From: Trichostrongylus colubriformis
Taxonomy: Eukaryota > Nematoda > Chromadorea > Rhabditida > Trichostrongylidae
Direction of reading: 5' to 3'
Assembly: GCA_963978905.1 (NCBI GenBank)
Contig: OZ022257.1
Coordinates: 37,663,416 to 37,727,415 of the forward strand
Length of the DNA: 64,000 bases
A model generated the notes under the pieces. That model worked only from the letters and a program-made list of their open reading frames with translations. It was not told the origin of the DNA and did no database searches. Shown here one piece after another: positions 12,106-23,178 of this stretch. The translations under genes were made by a program, and so were the position numbers. How positions within the stretch are numbered: position 1 is the first letter of the stretch; each line of letters begins with the position of its first letter.

Positions 12106-13248
12106 TAACGTTCGACATTTTCATCCTCTTCAGAGGCTTGGAGATGGCTCCAAACTCTTCAATGGCAAGGTATTCAAACAAGCGCCGCCTTTCCTCTGGC
12201 GCTCCCTACATCATTTCGAGAAAGCTCTCGATTAACCCACTAATTGGACAACAAAGGCACCGAAGGTCCCACCGCTTATGGAGAGCGCGAGCTCACAGCC
12301 ACAGTTAGTGCTGTTCGAGTACTTTACAAATCAAGAGTTTCGAGCCATTAGGCTTCTGAAAAAGATGAAACGGTCAAAACGTTGATCCACGAATAATGGT
12401 TTCACTTAAAAATCGTGTGGCATGACAAGGATCCCAATTTACCTACGAATACAAAACTTTCTCGAGCGGCGATGCCACGACCCACTGGCGGTGGCGCTTT
12501 TTAAACAACGTTTCTACCTCGCGAGACCCACTATCGGACACTCAGCCCCAGGAGCACGCATTTTTCTCATGCTATTATATTCTTAACCCATTCTCGGTCG
12601 TGTAACCTTCTTTGAGACTCCAAGTAGTGATCACATGAATACTCGAGTAAGCCACACTAACTATTCTCAGACACCTCTCAACTTTGCAGCAGTGAGAGCG
12701 AATTTTTTCAGCATTAAAAACTACTTGTTAAGAGTGATGTGTCACGAGACTAGGAAGTGTTTTCTATGTTTTTATGATTGTGCCTCTCCATAAACTGCAT
12801 ATAGAAATTTTGGTGCTACAAAAAACGGAGAGTTGTGCAACAGTATTGGCTGTCAAATGGTAAGACGCTTTACATGGCATCGTCAGGAGTCAGGAGAGTA
12901 CGCTTTACTTGAAATAGTTTTTTGACCACCCTGTCTACTTCAAAACATCCTCAGTGAAGCTTATCTCACTAAAACATATCACAGGTTAAAAAAAAGTACA
13001 GTGAGCCACACTCGCCCAGGCGGCATACGTTGTGTAACCTGCGACCAGTGTTCGCCAATGGCCCACTGAAATAGTATGTAAGAGAGTCTGCCGGACACTG
13101 CAGTAAGTGCCTACCTTCTGAAGTCCATTGAAATTTCTCAGAGGAATGTTTGCACTTGCTTCATATTGCGTCAATTTTGTATCGCGCAGCGATTGTATGA
13201 AAGAATAGCCAGGCACACAATGCGGAAAGGGAGTGCTGCCAAACTGAC
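12106..13248. other. No confident gene
   Basis: Mixed-composition DNA. Near 12986-13070 the minus strand stays open after an ATACTATTTCAG-type acceptor and could be a terminal exon of the putative gene at 13249-13613, but this is weak. Confidence 0.35.
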
Positions 13249-13613
13249 CTCGGCGTCGATCCACTTGATCAGATTGTATTTATCGCTCATCATTCGAAGG
13301 ACGTTGTTCCCATTCTCCTGAATATTAATGTTCCTCCTTTCTCAGATTTTTCTTGACAGTCTTCGAAAGTGACTTTTGTTTTCTTTGCATTTATAAGGGG
13401 CTCATCGTTTCTTAGGACATATTCAGCCAGTTAAAGTGTCGAAGGTAACAGTTCGGAAACGTTGCTCATTGATAAAGTCTTTCGTAAGCCTATGGCAACT
13501 GATATTGCGAAAGGTCGATCCTTTGTCTTCTCTTCCTGCATACGCCTCGCGTCCACATATTCTCCTTGTGCGCAAACCTTGGATATGTAGACACGATGGT
13601 CGCGTCTTATTAG
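13249..13613 (-). CDS. Putative exons of an unrecognised minus-strand gene
   Basis: Two neighbouring minus-strand stretches look coding. The clearer one, 13249-13317, is exactly 69 nt: it follows TTAATATTCAG, is phase 0, encodes NVLRMMSDKYNLIKWIDAE and ends GAG/GTCAGT. Upstream, 13431-13613 is open for 60 codons and contains EYVDARRMQEEKTKDRPFAI, followed by SVAIGLRKTLSMSN. A donor at AAC/GTTTCC would keep phase with the downstream exon, but that junction is a guess. Start, end and function are unknown. No domain was recognised. Confidence 0.4.
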
Positions 13614-14186
13614 TTATGCTTTTTGCCCAAATAGTCTCTCTGAATAGACCGTAGATTGATCCATGCAAACATGTCTAATGATGGGATGAGGTTCGCCTAT
13701 CGCCGATTCGAATACTCTCAGGATCTTCTTTATTTTGTTGAGCTTGTTCAGATCGGAGTCTTTGTCTTCACTAATAAAAGTAACGTAATGGATTTAACAA
13801 GTTCTCTCCCATCCATTGAGAGTATAATGTGTGACTCACCCCTAATGCCGGCCTTTAGCTCCAGTCATAATGCAAACGTGGTTGCTTCACGAACTCCATT
13901 TAAAGAGAAAATTTCTCATCTCGACCTCTGCGATTCATTACATCTCTTCCTCATGTCTGCAGACAATTGCTCCTCACTTCATCATTCATTGCTTTTCCAC
14001 AAACTCTCCTTGTGAGAATCTTCATTAGAAAGATGAGATTCTGCAGCTGGCTCTCCCTATGTTTTCACTGTCTTCGTCGGGTTCACTTTGTAGTTGAAAT
14101 CTTCCGATACATTCCAAACGATTCCATAGTGCTAGGCAACCGCGGGAGACGATTTCGTTTATTGGATGAACTCAACTTTTCGGCCT

Positions 14187-14456
14187 TTATCTTGACCCAG
14201 CTAACCCAGCGTAGATCGATGACGGAAGCGTGACTACACTGAGTCGCTCTTTACCACGCTTCGAACCCATGTAAGCAGCACACAGGTGGCGCTCTATCAG
14301 ACGACGGATTCCAGGATAAAGCTTTACGGGATCGAATGCGGTGGAGGGGGAATTGTTGAGAGAGCGGTATTGTAGTTTCTGTTGCAGGCCGTAGAGTGCA
14401 CCGATGGATGTTACACCGTCCTCTCGCAGGTGAAGTAACAACGGTAGAAGCTTCAA
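14187..14456 (-). CDS. Open frame of unknown meaning
   Basis: An 89-codon minus-strand frame with protein-like composition (YGLQQKLQYRSLNN, then LYPGIRRLIERHLCAAYMGS). No family, signal peptide or convincing splice sites were recognised, and it could be chance. Confidence 0.2.
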   Translation of the reverse strand: MKLLPLLLHLREDGVTSIGALYGLQQKLQYRSLNNSPSTAFDPVKLYPGIRRLIERHLCAAYMGSKRGKERLSVVTLPSSIYAGLAGSR

Positions 14457-14459
14457 GCA

Positions 14460-15742
14460 AACATTGGCTAATATAAATTTCTGCAGATTACAAAAGATCC
14501 GCAGTCACTACGTACGTGCCTAACGACGAAAATGCCTGTTATCAGCCACTTTATTCGCTGTATCAATGAGAAGATTCACAGGTATCGGAACATTTTTGGA
14601 TACAATTCCCATCTGCACCAAATTTACTTTCGGCATTGCGTCGCTGTCGAAAAATTTCCCCCGAGAGCTTCCCACAATTGCGAAATGAGGCCATACTTTC
14701 GAACTATTCTTAGGCAGTCTCCTCTCAGCATAAGATGAATGCAGTACATGATATATGTATACATAACTGCGCATAGTGAGGAAGTAATTGAAATATGCTC
14801 ACAACGTGAAATGGTTGGGGAGACTATTGAGATCCTTCAGCGTTAGGTGCGTCAGTCGTCAGCGTGTGTGCGCGTAAGTTTAGACCATCGCACGCCTCCT
14901 ACGCACGCCGAGTTCTACACTTTCCTCCACCCCCTCTGCTCTGAACTAGATAGTCGGCAAAGCTTCTGCAGCTTTTCTAAAATCCTTATATGCAAGACCT
15001 TGTGGGGTAAGGGAATATTTGACACGATTTTGGAATTCGCGATAATGGTAATATTGAGTGAACGTATTATCGAACTTCCTGTACGTGCTTATACAATACC
15101 GCAATAACTGCTCTACACCATTTTAATATGTCGGCAATGTGAGGTAAGCATAACGACAATGCAATGTACTTGTGTGCTGACTGCCAATATGAGCTCGTTC
15201 TTGCTTCCGCCCTAACCGCATGCCTGATTTAAGCAGAAGGAAAGCACATGAATCAAAGGCGTAATCACAACATTTGTCAAAAAGTACATCCATCAGATAG
15301 ACCCATCGGTTCTTCGCTTGTGCCATTTCTTATTTGTTTGGTCTGCCATTTTTCGTGAGCATCACAGCAATTAATACTCCAATGTCCCTTGTCACTTTGG
15401 CAAACGCTCAGTGGTAAGAAAAATTGTGCGTCAGTCAATCTTGTATTTCCAATACTAATTATCATAGTCTTATTAACTGTTCGAATCCGAACAGAGGTAT
15501 GACAGCTCTAGCTGTACAACATCGCTACGGATAAGAGGCAGCGGTTCAGGCACCGGCTGGATCAACCTTGAATGCTGCAACAAATGCTGCAATAAAATGG
15601 GTCTAAAATTATGACATCAATTTCCGACGTCAATTTTCGGTTTTTTGTTATACTCCTTAGTGATAATTCAGCGATAGTTTTTGCTTCACGAAATATAGTT
15701 TTCAGTTGTGTAAATTCTAATGATGGGCCACAAATTCCCCAG
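14460..15742. other. No confident gene
   Basis: Probably intronic or intergenic DNA upstream of the exons at 15743-16134. No signal-peptide exon for that gene was identified here. Confidence 0.4.
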
Positions 15743-16134
15743 GTTGACATAAAGAAGATGTTCAGTGTGGGCGGTCAGCGTTTAGTGGCTGCCCGTGCTG
15801 AAGCGCTCAAAAATGGAGGGGTCGCCGCTTTAAGGTGAAACGTTTTGCAAATTCCTTTGCATTTAGTCACTACTCGTCGTTATTGCTTCAGACCAGTTGG
15901 AGAAGCGGCGCTGGATTTTGGCAAGTGTGTGACGAAGTGCTTTGTTGAAGAAAAGAATGGTGATGGGTTCTGCTACGAAAAGAAAAGGTGGTTTTGTTTG
16001 ACTATGTATGCGTTATGATCGCGAGACCTACAGTTGATTGGAGTTCTCATTTTGCGAGATAATAGATCCTATTTCGGAGTACCGTATTGTACACATGCGA
16101 CGAAGTCAAGGAAAGGCTATGGAAAGAGGAGTGA
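15743..16134 (+). CDS. Small cysteine-containing protein, three 3' exons
   Basis: Three phase-compatible exons. Exon A (15743-15834) follows AAATTCCCCAG, encodes MFSVGGQRLVAARAEALKNG and ends in phase 2 at AAG/GTGAAA. Exon B (15892-15987) follows TTGCTTCAG, encodes GKCVTKCFVEEKNGDGFC and ends AAAAG/GTGGTT. Exon C (16080-16134) follows ATTTCGGAG, encodes YTCDEVKERLWKEE and ends at TGA. The cysteine spacing is C-x3-C-x10-C-x10-C. The introns are 57 and 92 nt. The 5' exon, presumably with a signal peptide, was not found nearby; the one at 6926 has a compatible phase but lies 8.8 kb away and fits a closer exon. The family is not recognised. Exon C has the weakest acceptor. Confidence 0.5.
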
Positions 16135-16210
16135 TTGCAAAAATTCAACAGCAGGCAATAGCACTTGGCAGCATGACAAAAATTTATTAAAACACGCGAC
16201 TGGGATGAAA

Positions 16211-16267
16211 CTTTCTTCTCTCATTAATCAGCGTGAGGCCCTCACGCTGGTTAATGAGAGAAGAAAG
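16211..16267. repeat. Near-perfect palindrome, 28-bp arms, 1-nt loop
   Basis: The left arm 16211-16238 (CTTTCTTCTCTCATTAATCA then GCGTGAGG) is matched by 16240-16267 with one mismatch and a single base between the arms. It lies 77 bp after the stop of the preceding gene. Confidence 0.95.
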
Positions 16268-16269
16268 TC

Positions 16270-17081
16270 CTACATCTACAAGACTCTAGTATTCTACAAG
16301 ACTTGCACTGGTGGGCGACCGCATGTATCACCGTAATACTCGCACTGAAGCAAACTATCATCCATCTGCGATGCACATCCCGTTGGTGGGAACTAAACTT
16401 ATAAGGGAAACTTCATGCTCAGGTGAGAGTGCGCACTGCTCATGCGACCATGCAAGCTTGCAAAGCATCCATACATGAATAAGTATGTGCGAGTACTGGT
16501 GCACTCTATGATTATGTAAACCCTGCCTTGAGTAAATATTTTCCCCTCTTGTGAGGGGAAAACTACTTCTGAGTAGCCGTCAACCTTCCTAGTTTTTTTG
16601 TAGCCATTCATGACGTGTAGCCCTTCAGAACACTTTAATCTTCTTTTTTTTCTGAGATTTCTTCGTATTATCGGAAAGTGTACAATCTTGGATAGCCACC
16701 GGTTCGTCTCGGCACCAGGTACTCAGGTAGGAATCTGACCTGTTAGGTTCCATTAGCAACCCCAAAGAATATTTATCTTGACATATCTTCCAAGAATTCG
16801 ACTGGATAGTAATAAACGCGGTTGTAATCGCAGTTTTCGTGACACTGACGCACTGACCAGGCTTTCCTACGGCGGGCGAGCGATCTGACCTGTCTACGCC
16901 GAAGGGCACGAATGAAACATCAACCAACGTGACACGAATTCGAGGAGGAGCAATAAAATAACACTCCGGAATAGCGAAGCGAAGCAGAACAACGATACAC
17001 GACAAAAAGTATTAAAAGCAAGGAGCACCAAGAAGCCCCGAGGGTTTGAACCCGGTCTTTATATATGAGTACTCGCGCAAT
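16270..17081. other. No gene seen
   Basis: A minus-strand open frame at 16625-17005 has no recognisable features and is probably chance. Confidence 0.4.
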
Positions 17082-17085
17082 TTAA

Positions 17086-17571
17086 AGGCACATTCCAGGA
17101 TTATTGGGATATCACATCTCCTGCCGTGGATGGATAGTTCGACCCAAGCCACGTAAACTGTACTTTTACCAAGGCGTGGGTGTCAGTTGCTGGAGCGTGC
17201 AGAGCCAAAGAATCTATCGCAACAGCTCGGCCCCGCCCACCCCAGCCGGGGGTCTGCCTTTACTCTTCGACTCTTATCTTTGACATAGGTAGACCAGCTA
17301 CGTAGCCAAGGTCTTGAAATTGGCAGTAAACCAATCGTCTCGCGAAGTAAACCCACTACTGAATGACCTGACCCCACACTAAGCACCGGAACACTTGCAG
17401 CACACCCCCGGCTGGGGTGGGCGGGGCAAAGCTAATGCGCTGGATTCTTTGGCTTTGCACGCTCCAGGAACTGACATCTACGCCTCGGTAAAGATGCAGC
17501 CTAAGTAGCTTGGGTCGAACTAGGCATCCACGGCAGGGGATGTGATATCCCAGTAATCCTGGAATGTACCT
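17086..17571. mobile_element. TTAA-flanked inverted-repeat element (piggyBac-type target), about 150-bp arms
   Basis: The left end AGGCACATTCCAGGATTA and the right end (inward AGGTACATTCCAGGATTA) are the tips of inverted arms that match for about 150 bp (GGGATATCACATC, CTGCCGTGGATG, TTCGACCCAAGC, CTGGAGCGTGCA blocks). Each end is preceded by TTAA (17082-17085 and 17572-17575), the target duplication used by piggyBac-type transposases. The interior contains a copy of the unclassified repeat seen at 11735. No transposase is encoded, so it is non-autonomous. Confidence 0.85.
17265..17405 (-). repeat. Unclassified interspersed repeat, copy inside the TTAA element
   Basis: On the minus strand it shows GTGGGGTCAGG, GTGGGTTTAC, GCGAGACGATTGGTTTACTG, GTAGCTGGTCTACC and GATAAGAGTC in the same order as the copy at 11735-11905. 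It may be the element's own interior, with the other copies being remnants. Confidence 0.65.
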
Positions 17572-17779
17572 TTAAATGGCGCCAGTTGACGCTCCCGATT
17601 ACGATACATCAACAAAATAGAATATGGGGTAGAACAACGTGACAACGAGAAATATTACATTTATGTAATAAACACAGAGAGGGAAAAGGAACTGTTCTGA
17701 TGTTCTGCGTCATTTCTGCGACACACACCCGGTTTCGAGCGATCTTCTCCACCTCTTGGCCAAATCTGTCTGGTGAAGG

Positions 17780-18090
17780 TAGCGAATATCGGAAAGACCA
17801 CTTCGTACTTCGTGGCACCGGAGTCGACGGCGGCATGAGTACCTGCATCGCAACACCGCTACTGTTGCAACGCTATCTGTTTATGACAGTCAAATCATAC
17901 AACAACATGATGATCGCGGCTTGAGCGCGAAATTTGCAAGTGTCACTGTGCCAAGATTGTCGCCAAGACTCGAATTTCGCCGCAAGTTCATGCCGGCTTC
18001 CGCTACGCTACTAAACAGAGCGCGTCGCAATAGTACCGGCGTTGCAGACGTGCCACCGTCGACACCGGCGCTAGCGCCGATGTCGCTAAG
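17780..18090. repeat. GC-rich inverted repeat with open frames on both strands
   Basis: A segment near 17800-17850 (CACCGGAGTCGACGGCGGCA) is matched in inverted orientation near 18040-18075 (GTGCCACCGTCGACACCGGC), with flanking GTTGCAA/CGCAATAG-type matches. Long open frames of 100-200 codons on both strands here follow from the GC-rich composition. No protein family was recognised. Confidence 0.5.
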
Positions 18091-19034
18091 TGTACAAGCA
18101 GCCTTATCGTGGTGGGAAACTCCTGCTGGACTGAACACATCAGCACGTCCGATTGCAAGCCGATCACGCGATGACAATGAAAATTTCCTTTTATGTTTGT
18201 CCATGTGTGCTCACTACCATAATCCTCCCATCCATTTTCTCTCTTCCTTCGAAATAAGTCGATGGTTCCTGGGCAAGCATCTGTTGCTTTTACTTCCAAT
18301 GCAGGCACACGCGAATTGTTTCTCTGTCCCTTCTCTCTCCCAGCTTGTACTTGAATTACGTACTCCCTCCTCATTGCTTTCTGTGTTTGTGAGCTATACA
18401 ACCAAGTACGCATACACTGTAATGCATAATTGTACACCCACCCACAAATTCCCAGAAATTATTATAGCAAAATGTTTCTGTAACACTCCGAGTTCAAAGT
18501 GTAGCGCACAAATTGCACATCCACGCCAAATGTCAGCTTGAAATCGCAAAACACATGCACTTCTATTTTCGAAAGGAGCCGCTTTCGTTGTGTCTTCCTT
18601 TCTCAGGTAATGAGAGAAGCGAAATTGCTATCGGACTTCAAAAAAATCAGTTCGGCAAAGAGGAAGGCTGGTAAGGTCCATTAGTCAAACCGCGCGAGAA
18701 TTAGGCTGGTGTCGCCGGTTCATTGATAATTATAATAAGAGCCGTGCTGTGTTCGGAAATAGGAAGAGAACCGAAAGTAAAGTTCCGCTTGTCGGTAGGA
18801 ACAGATGCGACGTTTAATATATTAGTTATATTTTACTGAGCCATGCTCACAATTGTGAGCTTCTCTGAGGTTCAATATGTGGACGAGAACTCCAAAGAAC
18901 GAGGTGGAGAGAAATCACTTTTATTTTTTCCGCTGAAAATGAGGAAGGCATCATCCATGGCTTCGGAACGTCACGAAAATGCAGATGAACTATGTGCCTG
19001 ATCCGCCAATACTTTTCCAGTGCGATTGCCATAA
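18091..19034. other. No confident gene
   Basis: A plus-strand open frame continues to 18541 without recognisable domains. The remainder is AT-rich with no splice-supported coding sequence. Confidence 0.35.
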
Positions 19035-19106
19035 TATTAGGTTGTCCCAAAAGTCTTGTCATATTTTTTTCGATCATCACTTTTTTTTTCGTCAAACAAA
19101 TAATAA

Positions 19107-19700
19107 TTAGGCAACAAAGTATTGACCATTGTTATCGGCAACTCTCTGCCACTTTATAGGAAAATCGTTGATTCCCTTCTCCCAGAACTCGTCATAATCA
19201 ACGAATTTCTCTTGGCCAGGAAGGATTCGAGATGATGGGTAAGGTGATAGCCAGAAGGGGCAATGTCTGGAGAGTACGGCCGAGCTCCTATAACTTAGCC
19301 TGGGTACTTTTCGCGAAATGGGAGCGGGCGTCGTCATGAGGAAGGGTGACCGCGGACTTTTCCGGCACTTTTCTCGAACATCGACGGCGAGCTGCTGGAG
19401 CTGGTGGGTGCATACGGTAGCGGTGACTGTCTCGCCTTGTAGCAGCACCTCGCGGAAAAGCATTCCTTCCTCGTCCCAGAACCAGCACAGTCCCAAGCGT
19501 GGCTTGTCTTTCATGTCAATCTCGCCGTTGCTGAAGCTGATGAACCAGCGGCGCACGGTCACATAGCTCACACATCCCTTGCCTAATGCAGCACTGATGG
19601 AGTGGCAAGCTTTCGTCGTTTTGGTGCCGCAGGACCGCTCATAATAGATGACACCGCCAGTTGGGTGGGTATCGACAACGGGCATTGTAGCTCTCTCCAC
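19107..19700 (-). pseudogene. mariner transposase with internal deletion
   Basis: Read on the minus strand, the N-terminal half has the mariner helix-turn-helix signature (ALGKGCVSYVTVRRWFISFS, then NGEIDMKDKPR). It jumps directly to WFWDEEGMLFREVLLQGETV and THQLQQLAVDVREK, so about 150 residues between the DNA-binding and catalytic parts, including the first catalytic aspartate region, are missing. The second catalytic block (LPHDDARSHFAKSTQ) is in another frame. The end matches mariner C-termini (INDFPIKWQRVADNNGQYF). It is 197 codons against the usual about 345 and is non-functional. Confidence 0.92.
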
Positions 19701-19721
19701 GGGATCTGGTGGGACAATATA

Positions 19722-20644
19722 CAGGGTGTCCCAAAATTATGGGCGCCTGAACTCGTAATTTTTCGGATTCCTCTATACAATTGTATCAATCCTTTTTCTT
19801 TCATTTGCTGCTCAGTGGGTGCACAGGATCTTCTTCTACCAAGGTGCATGCTCGTCAGGGTGAAGCTCATGGTATTTCCGAAATTTCAGAAGTTTTCTAA
19901 ATACACTTGGTGGTCATTCGCTTCAACGGTGACACGCACCTCGCCGTACTTTTGTTCGAGGGGAAAAATTTCCACGTTCTGAACCGATGAGGGCAACTCA
20001 CTGTGGCCAGCAACGTCTGGTAGGGTATACCATGTCGATAGAGTGTTTGGATTCCAGCAATCGGGTCCCAGTAATGAATGAGGGTCCAATGATGACACGC
20101 TGTTGGTTTCCATCAATTTCGGCGTAAAGCTTGCGGGAATGTGAACATGAGGAACTGGCTGTTGGACATAATAAAGCACTGTCCTCACTAGTCTTTCGCA
20201 AAAGTACTTGGTGAGTTTAGCGGCAAAACGCTTTAGTTTATAGAACCAAATTGATACAAAGGCGCTGTCGATTTGATTTTTCCGAATTCATCACTTTTCA
20301 AAACGTTCGCCAAATTTCTCAAGACATGATTCCATTGATCTACTGCCAGAGTCCTCAACTAGATGCAAGGTCTGACGAGTCAGACATCCTAGTATGGAGT
20401 CACATAAGGTAGCCCTGAGAAAGATATGGGAAGGAATGTATGGAAAAAGCTGCGTGTCAAGGGCGGTTGAGTGATAGAGAGACTTTGAGCCTGTATCCTT
20501 GTCGGGGCAGAGAAACTTATGATACTGCTGTGCCTTGTTGCATAAGGTGTGGGTAAAGTTGTGAATGGGTTGATTTTCCATCTACTCTATTGACGCCAAC
20601 AAAATATTGCAATACATTGGCGCCCATAATTTTGGGACACCCTG
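19722..20644. mobile_element. TIR element nested in mariner 1, no recognisable transposase
   Basis: The 26-bp inverted repeats are identical (CAGGGTGTCCCAAAATTATG then GGCGCC at both ends). TA flanks at 19720-19721 and 20645-20646 show a Tc1/mariner-type insertion. Removing it joins the mariner 5' region in the order seen at 43289-43362. The 870 bp interior has open frames of about 100 codons on both strands but no recognised transposase motif, so it is probably non-autonomous. Confidence 0.9.
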
Positions 20645-20775
20645 TATATTTTCCTAGAAAGCTTAGGGAACGTTCTACCATATTCCTGAACCGCCTGGAC
20701 CTGCCTCGAAGTGAACAAGAGTTACTGTTTTTTTTTTTCGGGAAAATATGACAAGACTTTTGGGACAACCTAATA

Positions 20776-21935
20776 CTTGGGCAGCAGCAAATTTGTTTTG
20801 TGATTTAACGCAGAACTTTGATGTGGACGTGCGAATGCTTACATTTGTTACACTTATTACTCGAAGTGGTTTCAGATTGCATATGAGAGTTTTTCACCAG
20901 TTCATAGCAAATTATCATTGTGCACCACAGTGTATGTGGCCAAGATAGGGTAATGAGACTGGTATCGCTTGCAAGGATCACGAGTAAAATCCACGTTCGA
21001 ATAACCCTTTTCTGAGCTTCCTATGTTTCGGATCAACGTGGCAAGTTACCGTGGCACATCTTGAACAAGGAATGGATAAAGGCAATCGGCTTTTTGGTTT
21101 ACGTTTTTGTATTCACCGTGTACTTGTTTATATGTATACTTCCATCGTTTCTTTCCCTTCAGTGTTAGTTCTTTCAGCTGCCAGCCATCAATAAATGAAG
21201 AAAACCTACGCCACTCACTAAGATCCTGCATTGGAAGTGCAAGCTGGAAGAGCCACGCTTCCGATCTATGTGAATGCGCGGCCAAGGCTGGAGTCGAGTA
21301 GGTTGAAGTTTATCAGAAAACTCGGGAGGAACCCATAATGTATCTTGTGAAGTCTTAAAAATTATTGTAACAGACGTCATAACCTTATGGTCGCACTCTC
21401 GTTGTGCACATGTACGTGATTCAATCACTGACTGTAAGTCGCGGAACTGTGGGCCATCATGCTCTAAATAGAACCGGTTTTACGAAGAAAACAGGGTGTA
21501 TAGATATGACATCAACAATTCTGAGACCAATACAGGTGTGCATATCAGTGAAAATACTGTGAAGTTATAGCTATTGAAGAATTGGGTCAAGCGAAATGGT
21601 TAATTTGCTTTTTTATTCTCATCTATAGGAAATACAGAGACATGACTTTAACTATGGACTTACATATGCCACAATTTCAGGGGTATCAATGGTGTATGTA
21701 CCATCCTGAAAGCTTCTCAATCTAGTGGAACAAGATAAGATCCTAATCTCAACCTATCTTTGCACATAGTCCTATTGTATGATGACTTATACGAGAGTAG
21801 ATTTATGATCAAGTGATTTTTCTCTCAGAATATCCTATTGTAGTGTGGTGTTCTTGTCAAAAAAAAAATGAAGTGACTGACCAATTTCACGAGTATTGGT
21901 TTTATTACTTTTATGAGTTCAGCTAAATTTGTTGT
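20776..21935. other. No gene seen
   Basis: AT-rich DNA with short open frames lacking recognisable motifs or splice context. Confidence 0.4.
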
Positions 21936-22042
21936 TACAGTCCATTTCGGAGCGCCTGGCAGGGCGTGGCCTACGGACTTTGGTAAGTGGCGAGAGTGAG
22001 AGTACGTGGAGTCGTACAGTAGAGAGTCCGAAATGGACTGTA
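21936..22042. repeat. Short inverted-repeat element
   Basis: TACAGTCCATTTCGGA at 21936-21951 is repeated exactly in inverted orientation at 22027-22042. The 107 bp unit is probably a small MITE. Confidence 0.6.
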
Positions 22043-22188
22043 CATGCACAATATACAAATCAGCCCACATCTACAGACAAAATCTGGTACGAGCCTCTGC
22101 CAGAATAGTGGTTTGGCGCTGTTCTCCACAGTGGTTTGCTGGACCTATAATCTCCCACGGAAAAATGAGTTCCTTCACAACCCATATA

Positions 22189-22854
22189 TTAGGTGTGTGC
22201 AGAATAAATAGCCAAAACATAACTCGCCATAGCTTCGCTCAGACACAACTTTATTTGCCACAATAAAAACCTTCCGAATCTACAGAATTTTGCCAACGAT
22301 CTGGTAAAGAAAATATGCCATCACGATCAAATTCTGGATTGCGAGAATTAATAAAGTCAAGAATGGCATTTCTACCGTGCATAGTTTTCCTGCTGCAGGT
22401 TTGCACCGAGAACCCAAAAAAAGTGGTTATCCGTCAGGGATAGGTCTGGGGAATAAAGGGGTGAGGAAGAGTCTCGATGCCTAACTGCATCAGTTTTTGC
22501 TGGGTGCGCAAAACAACGCAAAACCCCGTACTTCGCAAGTCACCCGGCAGAAACTGGTCGAAACTCTCCCTCACCCCCCTTATTTCCCAGGCCTATCCCT
22601 GACGGATCACCACTTTTTCCGAGTTCTCGATGCAAACCTGCGTCAGAAAAATTCGCCGATGCTATTCATGTTGAAAATGCCATCGTTGACTTTATTAATT
22701 TTCGCAATCCAGAATTTTATCATAATTGCATATTTTCTCCACCAGGTGTGCATTTGGATGGTTTTTATTTCGACCAATAAAGTTGTGTCTGAGCGAAATT
22801 ATGGCGTTTTGAAAAAAGTGGTCCGTTTTGGCCATTTATCCCGCACACACCTAA
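22189..22854. mobile_element. Foldback mariner: inverted duplication of a mariner 3' end
   Basis: Both ends start TTAGGTGTGTGC with TA flanks (22187-22188 and 22855-22856). The arms are about 310-340 bp, imperfectly complementary, and meet near 22515. Each carries transposase C-terminal coding: on the right arm ETLPHPPYFPGLSLTDHHFF and RVLDANLRQK, on the left arm the same region inverted. The N-terminal half of a mariner is missing, so the element is two copies of its 3' end head to head. One arm has a 15-20 bp insertion (AAACGGACCACTTTTTTC) relative to the other. Confidence 0.88.
22497..22790 (+). pseudogene. mariner transposase C-terminal fragment
   Basis: QKLVETLPHPPYFPGLSLTD contains the region around the third catalytic aspartate of mariner transposases, followed by HHFFRVLDANLRQK and, in shifted frames, INFRNPEFY-like and GFYFDQ-like ends. 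It is frameshifted and lacks the N-terminal half. Confidence 0.8.
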
Positions 22855-22945
22855 TATTTATGTTGTATTTCCTAATAAAAGCTGCATACAAAGTTTCACG
22901 CGAAAAAGTGAGAATTCGGTTAAGATACAGCTCCCCAAATTCTTG

Positions 22946-23102
22946 ACCGGGTGGAGGAGCCTCCGAGTAAAAGCCCAATCCCGTCGTCCGCCGCGGTTGG
23001 GAACGGTGAGTAGGACGTTTACGTAAGTTCCTTGTACAGTGCGTCTTCGACAGCGGCGGACGACGGGGTAGTCACTCGCTTGGAGGCCCCGCCCACCCGG
23101 CC
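22946..23102. repeat. GC-rich MITE, about 157 bp
   Basis: The left arm ACCGGGTGGAGGAGCCTCC with CCCGTCGTCCGCCGC is matched inverted by the right arm (inward GGCCGGGTGGGCGGGGCCTC with CCCGTCGTCCGCCGC). No coding capacity. The target duplication is unclear. Confidence 0.75.
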
Positions 23103-23178
23103 GAGACTTGGTGGTGCCGTATCTCAGCAGGATTCACCATCTTCCGCGTAAAACTTAGAGTGCGGCATATGTAATATA

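Larger units (their letters stand above)
19037..20773 (-). mobile_element. mariner element 1 (minus orientation) with nested insertion
   Basis: The ends are perfect mirror copies starting TTAGGTTGTCCCAAAAGTCT, extending through TGTCATATTTT. TA flanks lie at 19035-19036 and 20774-20775. The 1737 bp length is 923 bp of a second TIR element plus its TA duplication and about 812 bp of mariner, shorter than an intact 1.3 kb mariner because of an internal deletion. A sister copy at 42126-43579 has the same ends (one substitution nearby). Confidence 0.95.

Noticed and set aside
6926..16134. One gene joining the signal-peptide exon at 6926 to the exons at 15743-16134
   Set aside because: Phase would allow it, but the exons at 8784 and 8978 fit closer and end in a stop. 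The long join is unsupported.
17921..18541. 206-codon plus-strand frame
   Set aside because: It starts in a GC-rich inverted repeat that is open on both strands, and no domain or codon pattern supports a gene.
19107..19700. 197-codon frame that could be taken for an active transposase
   Set aside because: About 150 residues including the first catalytic aspartate region are deleted, and the second catalytic block is out of frame.
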